This document shows, piece after piece, positions 26,580-33,952 of a DNA stretch of 64,000 nt. Source of the DNA: Friedmanniella luteola (GTDB lineage Bacteria; Actinomycetota; Actinomycetes; Propionibacteriales; Propionibacteriaceae); assembly GCF_900105065.1 (NCBI RefSeq), contig NZ_LT629749.1:3038001-3102000 (forward strand), in the 5' to 3' direction. The number at the start of each line of letters is the position of its first letter. Position 1 is the stretch's first letter. The notes under the pieces were generated by a model. It had not been told where the DNA came from. It saw nothing but the letters and a program-made list of their open reading frames with translations, and did no database searches. A program made the translations under genes and the position numbers.

Positions 26580-27893
26580 ATGAACCGTCGACCCCGCCGC
26601 GACCTCCCGCCGCGCCGCCGTCTCGTCATCGTCGTCCGCGCCGACCCCGTGATCTGCGGGCACTCGGGCGAGGCCCGGAACCTGGCCGAGGCCGCGCTGC
26701 TGCGCGGTTTCACCGAGGTCCGGATCGTCACCTGGCCGCTCGACCGGCTCGCCGAGACCGGCCTGCCGCTGAAGCCGCTGGACGGCGTCAGCCCCTACAG
26801 CGTCGGCATCGAGGTGGAGCGGCCGGCGCCGGTCGGCGACTACAAGGTGCCCGACGGGCGCTACCTCGCCGGGCTGGTGGGCCGGCTCGTCGAGCTGTTC
26901 ACCGACGGCGTGCCCACCGTCGCCATGTCGCTCTACCTCAGCCCGCACACCGTCGCCGTCCACGACGCCGTCGGGGTGGCCCGGGCCACCGGCCTGCCGG
27001 TGGACGTGACGACGATCGCCGAGGCCGTGGGCTCCGACGTCACCAACGTCGTCCGGTCCTGCGTCGCGGAGGGCCGGTTCGGGGCCGCGGCGCACGTGCT
27101 CACCGCCTACCTGTCCAGCGACGTGCCGGTCGCGGTCTCGGCCTACACCCGCGACCTCGTGATCGCCTCGGCCGAAGCCGTCGACGCCGCCCACGGCACC
27201 CGCTTCGCCGCGCAGTGCCGCGACCGGGTCGCCATCTCCTACCCGGCGATCAACACGGCCGACTACCTGACCCAGGACCTCGACCACTTCTCGGCGACGC
27301 TGGAGCGGCGCGGCCTGCACCGCAACGGCTACGTGCTGTTCCTGTCCCGGCTCGCGCACGCCAAGGGCGTCGACGAGCTGATCGCCGGCTTCGCGGCCAG
27401 CGAGCGCTGCCGGGGGCTCACCCTGGTGCTGGCCGGGAACGGGCCCGAGGCCGAGCACCTGCACCGGGTGGCGGCCGCGAGCCCGGCCGCGGACCGCATC
27501 CGCTTCCTCGACGACGTGGACGACGACGAGAAGCCCGACCTGATGGCCGGCTGCGCCGCCTTCGTGCTGCCCAGCAAGCCCCGGCCGGAGTTCGTCGAGA
27601 CCTTCGGGATCGCGCTGGTGGAGAAGATGCTGGCGGGTGGCGGGCCCGTCATCACCACCGACACCGGGGGCATCGGCGAGGCGGTGGGCGACCACGCGCT
27701 GATCGTGCCCGTCGAGGACCCGGTAGCGATCGCCGCCGCCCTCGACGAGGCGCTGAGCCTGCCCGAGCACGAGCGCGAGGCGATGGAGCTGCGCGCCCGC
27801 GACCACGCCCTGCAGTTCGACCGGCAGCGCGTCTTCGACCGGCTGCTAGCCCGGCTCGCCCCCGAGCCGACCCCGGTGGGCGCCGCGTTCTGA
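26580..27893 (+). CDS. GT4 family glycosyltransferase
   Basis: A 437-residue retaining glycosyltransferase of GT-B fold. The N-terminal domain has 'ICGHSGEARNLAEAALLRGF' in place of the usual glycine loop. The C-terminal donor domain has 'GYVLFLSRLAHAKGVDELI', 'LVLAGNGPEAEHL' and the E-x7-E motif 'FVETFGIALVEKMLAGGGPVI'. The donor and acceptor are unknown. Being next to a GH92 enzyme suggests a mannose- or glucose-containing metabolite. The ATG at 26580 lies 48 bp after the GH92 stop, so an operon is likely. Confidence 0.88.
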   Translation: MNRRPRRDLPPRRRLVIVVRADPVICGHSGEARNLAEAALLRGFTEVRIVTWPLDRLAETGLPLKPLDGVSPYSVGIEVERPAPVGDYKVPDGRYLAGLVGRLVELFTDGVPTVAMSLYLSPHTVAVHDAVGVARATGLPVDVTTIAEAVGSDVTNVVRSCVAEGRFGAAAHVLTAYLSSDVPVAVSAYTRDLVIASAEAVDAAHGTRFAAQCRDRVAISYPAINTADYLTQDLDHFSATLERRGLHRNGYVLFLSRLAHAKGVDELIAGFAASERCRGLTLVLAGNGPEAEHLHRVAAASPAADRIRFLDDVDDDEKPDLMAGCAAFVLPSKPRPEFVETFGIALVEKMLAGGGPVITTDTGGIGEAVGDHALIVPVEDPVAIAAALDEALSLPEHEREAMELRARDHALQFDRQRVFDRLLARLAPEPTPVGAAF

Positions 27894-27963
27894 GGCCCGC
27901 GCGCGCCGAGGGTGCCGGCCTCGTGCGGGGCAGCGCCGCCTCCGCCCTGCCACACTGGACCGC

Positions 27964-28257
27964 ATGCCTGCCGGTCCGACCACCCCGACGCTGCGCACCT
28001 CGGTCGAGCGCACCACCCGGCCCCTGCTGCTGCGGCTGCACGCCCTGCCGCGCGCGGTCGTCCCGCTCGCCACGATCGCGCTCATCGCGGTGGGGGTCCT
28101 CGCACCGCCGGCCGTCGGGCTGGTCGCGCTGGCCGTCGTCGGGATCTTCGTGGCCTGGATCGCCTACCTGTCCTGGCCGGTGGTACCGGCCTCGGGCCGG
28201 GTGCTGCGGGTGGTCATGCTCGGACTCGTCGTCGGGCTGGGGCTGAGCCGCCTGTGA
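27964..28257 (+). CDS. Small membrane protein (DUF6703-like)
   Basis: A 97-residue protein with a basic N-terminus ('SVERTTRPLLLRLHALPR') and two or three hydrophobic segments covering about residues 30-95. Small actinobacterial proteins with this layout are grouped under DUF6703; I recall the family but cannot verify membership. No function is known. The gene sits 70 bp downstream of the glycosyltransferase. Confidence 0.7.
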   Translation: MPAGPTTPTLRTSVERTTRPLLLRLHALPRAVVPLATIALIAVGVLAPPAVGLVALAVVGIFVAWIAYLSWPVVPASGRVLRVVMLGLVVGLGLSRL

Positions 28258-28301
28258 CCGGGCGTCACCCCGGCTCGGCTGCGAAGTCCGTCCCGGTGTC
28301 C

Positions 28302-28307
28302 TAGGCT
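28302..28307 (+). promoter_or_regulatory. Candidate -10 hexamer for GAF protein gene
   Basis: TAGGCT lies 42 bp before the ATG at 28349; GAGCGAGAGG just upstream of the ATG could act as ribosome-binding site. Confidence 0.35.
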
Positions 28308-28348
28308 GGCAGGGCCCGGGGACCGCACGCAGAGCGAGAGGCCTGCAC

Positions 28349-29704
28349 ATGACGACGGCATCCCCCCGGAGCCCCACCAGCAGCACCTCCACCACCCGCG
28401 CCCCGGCGCGCCCGGCCGTCCCGGCCGGCGCCCACGACGCACCGGCCGACGGCGGCATGGAGGCCTCCGAGGTCTCCACCCGGCTCCGGCTGCTGATGCG
28501 CGAGAGCGCCGCCGTCGTCGAGGAGCTCTCCCTCCCCTCACTGCACCGCCGGGTCGTCGAGGCCGCGCACCGCCTCGTCGGGCTGCCGGACGCCACGCTC
28601 GCCGTGCTCGACGCGGACGGCTCGGTGGTCCAGCTGGTGCAGCGGGACGACGACCTGGCCGTCGTCGGCTGCCTCCCGCTCGACCCGGCCGACGCGTCGG
28701 CCCTGACCTCCGGGCTCCGCGGGCTCAAGGCGGCGACCGTCGCCCGGCTGGCCGGCGACGGGCTCCCGGCGCCCTGGTCGGCCGGCTGCACCGCCTTCGC
28801 GGTCCACCACCGGCGCCACGTGCTGGCCGTCCTGCTGGTCGTGGAGCCCGAGGGCGGGCTGACGACCGAGGACGAGGACGTGCTGCTGGGGCTGGCCTCC
28901 AGCGCGGGCACCGCCATCGAGAACGCCCGCCTGTACGAGGAGGCGCGCCGCCGCCAGGAGTGGCTGCAGGAGGCCGCCGAGCTCAGCAACGGCACCCTGG
29001 CCGTGGTCACCGAGACCGAGGCCGTCGCCCTGGTGGCCCGCAGCGTGCAGAAGCTCGCCGACGCCGAGCTGGTGACGGCCTGGGTGCCCGAACCGGACCG
29101 CCAGCAGCTGCGGCCGGCGGTCGGGCTCGGGGACCGGGCCGAGACGCTGGCCGGGCTCGCGCTGCAGGGCGACGACCCCCTGGTCGCCGAGGTGCTGGCC
29201 GCCGGCCGGGGCGCTCACCTCGACGTCGGCGACCGGACCGGCTCCGCGTGCCTCGACGGCCTCGCCGCCCTCGGCATCGGACCCGTCCTGGTGCTGCCCG
29301 TGCACGGCGTCTCCGGCCTGCGCGGGCTGCTGCTCGCCGGCCGGCACGTCAGCCGCCCACCGTTCGGCGCCGTCGACCTCGACATGGCGGAGACCTTCCT
29401 GGGCCATGTGGCGATGGCCCTGGACCTGATCCGCGCCCGGGCGGTGCACCAGCGGGTCGCCCAGCTCGAGGACCGCGACCGGATCGCCCGGGACCTCCAC
29501 GACCACGTCGCGTCCTCCTTGCTGTCCACCGGGACCAAGGTGCAGGACGCGGCCGGTCGGAGCCGCGACCTCCGGATCCGCCGGCTGCTGCACGAGGTCT
29601 CCGGCGACCTGGACCTCACCCTGCACCGGTTGCGGGACTCGATCTTCGCCCTGGGCAGCGCCCCCGGGTCGACGCCCGTCGCCGAGGAGGGGCGGACGGG
29701 CTGA
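28349..29704 (+). CDS. GAF-GAF-HisKA_3 sensor protein lacking an ATPase domain
   Basis: A 451-residue cytoplasmic protein. A disordered N-terminus (about residues 1-45) is followed by two GAF domains (about 60-190 and 215-355), joined by the helix 'IENARLYEEARRRQEWLQ'. A NarL-type dimerisation/phosphoacceptor helix 'DRDRIARDLHDHVASSLLS' carries His384. The protein ends about 67 residues later, so the HATPase_c domain found in DevS-like kinases is absent, and no such domain is encoded downstream. It may be a phospho-acceptor, a decoy or a regulator without kinase activity. No response regulator gene is adjacent. Confidence 0.85.
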   Translation: MTTASPRSPTSSTSTTRAPARPAVPAGAHDAPADGGMEASEVSTRLRLLMRESAAVVEELSLPSLHRRVVEAAHRLVGLPDATLAVLDADGSVVQLVQRDDDLAVVGCLPLDPADASALTSGLRGLKAATVARLAGDGLPAPWSAGCTAFAVHHRRHVLAVLLVVEPEGGLTTEDEDVLLGLASSAGTAIENARLYEEARRRQEWLQEAAELSNGTLAVVTETEAVALVARSVQKLADAELVTAWVPEPDRQQLRPAVGLGDRAETLAGLALQGDDPLVAEVLAAGRGAHLDVGDRTGSACLDGLAALGIGPVLVLPVHGVSGLRGLLLAGRHVSRPPFGAVDLDMAETFLGHVAMALDLIRARAVHQRVAQLEDRDRIARDLHDHVASSLLSTGTKVQDAAGRSRDLRIRRLLHEVSGDLDLTLHRLRDSIFALGSAPGSTPVAEEGRTG

Positions 29705-29760
29705 CGGTCGCCTCGGCCCGCGCGGGACCACGGCCGACTTGACCGGCCACCTCCCGCAGA

Positions 29761-29775
29761 TGAAAATGGTTGTCA
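29761..29775 (+). promoter_or_regulatory. Zur-box-like palindrome at the znuA start codon
   Basis: TGAAAATGGTTGTCA is an imperfect inverted repeat (TGA-A-AA...TT-G-TCA) that resembles actinobacterial Zur boxes and differs sharply from the GC-rich surroundings. Its last A is the first base of the ATG at 29775. The zur gene ends the same operon, so repression by zinc-loaded Zur is likely. Confidence 0.65.
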
Positions 29776-30740
29776 TGAACAAGAACGCGCGTCCGTTCGC
29801 CGCGCTGCTCGCGGCGTCCGCCCTGCTGCTGGCGGCGGGCTGTGGCGGAGCGGACGGGGCGGCAGCCACTCCGGGCCAGCCGGGCCAGCTGAGCGTCGTG
29901 GCGTCGTTCTACCCCTTCCAGTTCGTCGCCGAGCGTGTCGCGGGTCCGCACGCGCGGGTCACCAGCCTGACCCAGCCGGGCGCCGAGCCGCACGACCTGG
30001 AGCTGACGCCCCGGCAGGTGGCCTCGGTCACGACGGCCGACCTCGTGGTCTACGAGCGGACCTTCCAGGCCGCGGTGGACGAGGCGGTCGACCAGAGCGG
30101 CAACCAGCACGTCCTCGACACCGCGACCGTGGTCCCGCTGCAGCCGCTCGGCGCCGCCGGGGAGCACGCGGAGGAGGAGCACGGGGAGGGGCACGCGGAG
30201 GAGGAGCACGAGCACGGCGGCCTCGACCCGCACGTCTGGCTCGACCCCACCCAGATGGCCACCATCACCGCGGCGGTGCGCGACCAGCTCACCGCGCTCG
30301 ACCCGGACCACGCCGCGGACTACCGGACCAGCGCGGCGGCCCTGGACGCCGAGCTGGCGACGCTCGACCAGGAGTTCCGCACCGGCCTGGCCGGCTGCGA
30401 GCGGCAGGCGTTCATCACCACCCACACGGCGTTCGGCTACCTGGCGGCGCGCTACGGGCTGACCCAGATCGGCATCACCGGGCTGAGCCCCGACGCCGAG
30501 CCCTCCCCCGCGCGCATCGCGGAGGTCCAGCAGGAGGCCCAGGAGCACGGGGTGACGACGATCTTCTCGGAGACGCTGGTCTCCCCGGCCATCGCCGAGG
30601 CCATCGCCGGCGACCTCGGCCTGGCCACCGACGTGCTCGACCCGGTGGAGGGCATCACCGGCTCCTCGCGCGGGCAGGACTACGTTGCCGTCATGCGCTC
30701 GAACCTGGCCGCCCTGCAGAAGGCGAACGGATGCTCCTAG
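29775..30740 (+). CDS. znuA: Zinc ABC transporter substrate-binding lipoprotein
   Basis: Captures zinc outside the membrane (321 residues, cluster A-I). Signal peptide with lipobox L-A-A-G-C (Cys23). Metal ligands of the family: His in 'GAEPHDLELTPRQ', His in 'HVWLDP', His in 'THTAFGYLAARYGL' and an acidic residue near the end. A His/Glu-rich loop (about residues 133-155, 'HAEEEHGEGHAEEEHEH') is the hallmark of zinc- rather than manganese-specific proteins. In-frame starts also exist at 29739 (TTG), 29760 and 29766; 29775 gives the best signal peptide. It overlaps znuC by 10 bp. Confidence 0.9.
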   Translation: MNKNARPFAALLAASALLLAAGCGGADGAAATPGQPGQLSVVASFYPFQFVAERVAGPHARVTSLTQPGAEPHDLELTPRQVASVTTADLVVYERTFQAAVDEAVDQSGNQHVLDTATVVPLQPLGAAGEHAEEEHGEGHAEEEHEHGGLDPHVWLDPTQMATITAAVRDQLTALDPDHAADYRTSAAALDAELATLDQEFRTGLAGCERQAFITTHTAFGYLAARYGLTQIGITGLSPDAEPSPARIAEVQQEAQEHGVTTIFSETLVSPAIAEAIAGDLGLATDVLDPVEGITGSSRGQDYVAVMRSNLAALQKANGCS

Positions 30741-31534
30741 GTGAGGGCGACCCGGCCGGCGGGGGGGCGCCGTCGCCGGTGCTGCAGGCGCACGACGTCT
30801 CCGTGGAGCTGGGCGGGCTGCCGGTGCTGCGCGGGGTGGACCTCGCCGTGCAGCCGGGCGAGGTCGTCGCCCTGCTCGGTGGCAACGGCTCCGGGAAGTC
30901 GACGCTGGTCCGCGCGCTGCTCGGCCTGGTGCCGCTCAGCCGCGGCTCGGTCGACCTGTTCGGCACCCCGCTGCGCCGCTTCCGGTCCTGGCGCGACGTC
31001 GGCTACGTGCCGCAGCGCTCCGCCGCGGCCCCGGGCGGCGCCAAGGTCCGCGAGGTGGTCGGGTCGGGCCGGCTGGCCCACCGCCGGCCCTTCGTCCCCG
31101 CCCGGGCCGCCGACCGCGCGGCCGTCGCGCGGGCCCTGGCGGCCGTCGACCTCACCGACCGGGCCCGCGACGACCTCGCCGTGCTCTCCGGCGGGCAGCA
31201 GCAGCGGGTGCTGATCGCCCGCGCGCTGGCCGCCGAGCCGCGGCTGCTGGTCCTCGACGAGCCGACGGCCGGGGTCGACCTGGCCCACCAGGAGGTGCTG
31301 ACCGCCGTCCTGGCCGACCTGGTCGCGGCGGGCACCGCCGTCCTCGTCGTGCTGCACGACGTGGGCAGCCTGGGCGCCCTGGTCGACCGGGGCGTCGTGC
31401 TCCGCGAGGGCCGGGTGGCCCTGGACGGTCCGCTGGCCTCCCTGGGAGCCCGCCTGCACCCCGCCGCGGGCGGCGAGCACCACGAGCCCGAGCCCGTCGA
31501 CCCGCACTGGCTGGACGGGACGGTCATCCGGTGA
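30731..31534 (+). CDS. znuC: Zinc ABC transporter ATP-binding protein
   Basis: Powers zinc import (267 residues). Walker A 'LLGGNGSGKSTLVRALLGL', Q-loop 'VGYVPQRSAAAPGG', signature 'LSGGQQQRVLIARALA', Walker B 'LLVLDEPTAGVD' and H-loop 'VVLHDVGSL' are all intact. Overlaps znuA by 10 bp and znuB by 4 bp. The C-terminus has a short His/Glu patch ('GGEHHEPEP'). Confidence 0.92.
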   Translation: MLLGEGDPAGGGAPSPVLQAHDVSVELGGLPVLRGVDLAVQPGEVVALLGGNGSGKSTLVRALLGLVPLSRGSVDLFGTPLRRFRSWRDVGYVPQRSAAAPGGAKVREVVGSGRLAHRRPFVPARAADRAAVARALAAVDLTDRARDDLAVLSGGQQQRVLIARALAAEPRLLVLDEPTAGVDLAHQEVLTAVLADLVAAGTAVLVVLHDVGSLGALVDRGVVLREGRVALDGPLASLGARLHPAAGGEHHEPEPVDPHWLDGTVIR

Positions 31535-32532
31535 GCGAGCTGCTCGGCTTCCCCTTCATGCAGCGCGCCCTGCTGGCCGCCCTGCTCACCGGCCTGATCG
31601 CCCCCGCCATCGGCGTCTACGTGGTCCAGCGCCGGCTCAGCCTGCTCGGCGACGGCCTCGGCCACGTGGCCATCGCCGGCGTCGGCCTCGCCCTGCTCAC
31701 CGGCAGCGCTCCGATCCCGGTCGCCGTGGTGGTGTGCATCGCGGGCGCGGTCGTCGTCGAGCTGCTCCGCCAGCTCGGCAAGGCCACCGGCGACGTCGGG
31801 CTGGCCATCCTGTTCTACGGCGGCCTGGCCGCCGGCGTGCTGATGTCCGGCATCGCCGGTGCCGGGGCGGGCGCGCTGTCGCAGTACCTGTTCGGCTCCC
31901 TCACCACCGTCACGGCCGCGGACCTGCGGCTGGTGGCCGTGCTGGCCGTCGTCGTCCTGGTCCCCGCCCTGGGGCTCGCCCCGCAGCTGTTCGCCGTCTG
32001 CACCGACGAGCAGCACGCGCGCACCCTGGGCCTGCCCGTCCGGTTCTACAACGTGCTGATCGTCGTGCTGGCCGCCATCACCGTCAGCCTGGCGATGCGG
32101 ACGGTCGGCCTGCTGCTGGTCAGCGCGCTGATGGTCATCCCGGTCGCGGCGGCGCAGAACCTCGTGCGCGGCTTCTACGCCACGCTGGCCTGCGCGATGG
32201 CGGTCGGCGCCCTCGTCGCCGTGGGCGGGGCCACCGGCTCCTACTACGCCGACGCCGCCCCGGGCGCCCTGATCGTGGTGCTGGCCATCGCCGTGTTCGC
32301 CCTCAGCTGGCCGGTCTCGGTGCTGGTGCGCCGCCGGCGGGCGGTCCTCGAGCTGCCCGTCGACCCGGCCGCCGCCCTCGACGGCGCGGGCCACGTGGTG
32401 GCCGAGGACGTCCACCCGCACCGGCACGACGAGGGCTGCGGGCACCGGGCCCTGCGGCACGGGGACCACACCGACTACGTGCACGAGGGCCACCGGCACG
32501 CGGCCCACGCCGACCACTACGACGAGCACTGA
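31531..32532 (+). CDS. znuB: Zinc ABC transporter permease with histidine-rich tail
   Basis: A 333-residue ABC-3 type membrane subunit with about eight membrane segments (residues 8-270). 'YVVQRRLSLLGDGLGHVAIAGVGLALL' near the start and 'LLVSALMVIPVAAAQNLVRGF' are family motifs. The cytoplasmic C-terminal tail (about residues 288-333) holds over ten histidines ('HPHRHDEGCGHR', 'HEGHRHAAHADHYDEH') and probably binds zinc. GTG start overlapping znuC; zur starts 1 bp after the stop. Confidence 0.92.
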   Translation: MSELLGFPFMQRALLAALLTGLIAPAIGVYVVQRRLSLLGDGLGHVAIAGVGLALLTGSAPIPVAVVVCIAGAVVVELLRQLGKATGDVGLAILFYGGLAAGVLMSGIAGAGAGALSQYLFGSLTTVTAADLRLVAVLAVVVLVPALGLAPQLFAVCTDEQHARTLGLPVRFYNVLIVVLAAITVSLAMRTVGLLLVSALMVIPVAAAQNLVRGFYATLACAMAVGALVAVGGATGSYYADAAPGALIVVLAIAVFALSWPVSVLVRRRRAVLELPVDPAAALDGAGHVVAEDVHPHRHDEGCGHRALRHGDHTDYVHEGHRHAAHADHYDEH

Positions 32533-32533
32533 C

Positions 32534-32938
32534 ATGGACCAGCCCGGCACCACCCCCGCCGCCCCGCAGCGCCGCACCCGGCAGCGCGCCGCCGTCGACC
32601 AGATCCTCACCCACCTGGAGGAGTTCCGGACGGCGCAGCAGATCCACGACGTGCTGCGCCGCCAGGGCGACAGCGTCGGCCTGACCACGGTGTACCGCAC
32701 CCTGCAGGCGATGGTCGAGTCCGGCCAGCTCGACGCCCTGCGCACCGACGACGGCGAGACCGCGTACCGCCGCTGCTCGTCGGGGCACCACCACCACCTC
32801 GTCTGCCGCAGCTGCGGCCGGACCGTCGAGGTGTCCGGGCCGGCCGTCGAGCGGTGGGCCAGCGCCGTCGCCGACGAGCACGGCTTCCGCGACGTCAGCC
32901 ACGACCTGGAGATCTTCGGGACCTGCGGCTCCTGCTGA
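32534..32938 (+). CDS. zur: Zinc uptake regulator, Fur family
   Basis: A 134-residue zinc-sensing repressor. The winged-helix part has 'FRTAQQIHDVLRRQGDSVGLTTVYRTLQAMVESG'. The regulatory part has the metal-binding stretch 'RRCSSGHHHHLVCRSCGRTVEV' and the C-terminal 'GTCGSC', giving the two C-x2-C pairs of the structural zinc site. It is the last gene of znuACB-zur, which it presumably represses through the box at 29761. It converges with oleD, 3 bp apart. Confidence 0.93.
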   Translation: MDQPGTTPAAPQRRTRQRAAVDQILTHLEEFRTAQQIHDVLRRQGDSVGLTTVYRTLQAMVESGQLDALRTDDGETAYRRCSSGHHHHLVCRSCGRTVEVSGPAVERWASAVADEHGFRDVSHDLEIFGTCGSC

Positions 32939-32941
32939 GCC

Positions 32942-33934
32942 TCAGGACCGGCCGGGGCCGCCCTCGGCGTACCACCGGGCCAGCCGCGCGAAGCCCTCGT
33001 CGAGGCTGACGGCGGGCCGCCACCCCAGCGCCTCCCGGGTCCGCCGCTGGTCGAACCAGTGCGCCGTGGAGAGCTGCTCGACCAGGAAGCGGTTGAGCGG
33101 CGGGTCGGCGTCGTCGCCCGGCCGCAGGGCCCACAGCGCCTCGGTGACCGCCCCGGCCGCCAGGGCGAGCGGCACCGGCACGTGGCGGCCCGGCCGCGGT
33201 GCCCCGCCCGCCTCCGCCCAGGCGCCGAGGACCTCCGCGATCGGCCGCGGCTCGCCGTTGCTCACCACCAGCGCCTCCCCGTGCAGGCCGTCGGGCCGGC
33301 AGCGGTCGAGCGCGGCGACCAGGGCGTCCACCGCGTTGTCCACGTAGGTGGTGTCGACGAGGACCGCACCGGCCCCCATCAGCGGCAGCCGGCCCTGCCG
33401 GGCGCGCCGGACGATCCGGGCGACCAGCTGGGTGTCCCCCGGGCCCCAGACCAGGTGCGGGCGGACGGCCACGACGGCGAGCGCCGGCCCGTCGGCGGCC
33501 AGCGCCAGCAGCTCCGCGGCCGCCTTGCTGCGGGCGTACGGACCGCGGGCGGCGTCCGGGTCGGCCGGCCCGGCGCCGGCCCCGACCAGCGAGCGCCCGG
33601 CGTGCGCGACCGACGGCGAGGAGACGTCGACCAGGCGGGCGACGCCGGTCCGGCGGCAGGCGTCGACGACGGCCCGGGTGCCGTCGATGTTGATCCGCGC
33701 GTAGTCGGCCCAGGCCCCGGTGATGTTGACCTTCGCGGCCAGGTGGACGACGGCCTCGTGCCCGTCGACGGCGCGCAGCACGGCAGCGGGGTCGGCCACG
33801 TCGGCCTGCACCTCGCGCAGCCCCAGCCCCGCGGGCCGGCGTTGCAGCACCGTGACGTCGTCGCCGCGGTCCGCGAGCGCCCGGGCCGTCGCCCCGCCGA
33901 GCATCCCGCTGGCCCCCGTGACCAGGACCTTCAC
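32942..33934 (-). CDS. oleD: 2-alkyl-3-oxoalkanoate reductase, olefin biosynthesis
   Basis: NADPH-dependent reductase that converts the OleA beta-keto acid to a beta-hydroxy acid (330 residues, extended SDR). Rossmann motif 'VLVTGASGMLGGATARAL' at the N-terminus, 'VVHLAAKVNITG', catalytic 'YARSKAAAE' (Tyr-x3-Lys) and 'VVAVRPHLVWGPGD'. Assignment as OleD rests on the position after oleA and oleBC as well as on the fold. 18 bp separate it from the oleBC stop. Confidence 0.85.
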   Translation of the reverse strand: MKVLVTGASGMLGGATARALADRGDDVTVLQRRPAGLGLREVQADVADPAAVLRAVDGHEAVVHLAAKVNITGAWADYARINIDGTRAVVDACRRTGVARLVDVSSPSVAHAGRSLVGAGAGPADPDAARGPYARSKAAAELLALAADGPALAVVAVRPHLVWGPGDTQLVARIVRRARQGRLPLMGAGAVLVDTTYVDNAVDALVAALDRCRPDGLHGEALVVSNGEPRPIAEVLGAWAEAGGAPRPGRHVPVPLALAAGAVTEALWALRPGDDADPPLNRFLVEQLSTAHWFDQRRTREALGWRPAVSLDEGFARLARWYAEGGPGRS

Positions 33935-33952
33935 GCGACCAGGACCTCCACG

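Noticed and set aside
24219-27806. A 1195-codon open frame on the minus strand
   Set aside because: It runs opposite the GH92 and GT4 genes; the translation is Gly/Arg/Val-rich without motifs, as expected for antisense of GC-rich coding DNA.
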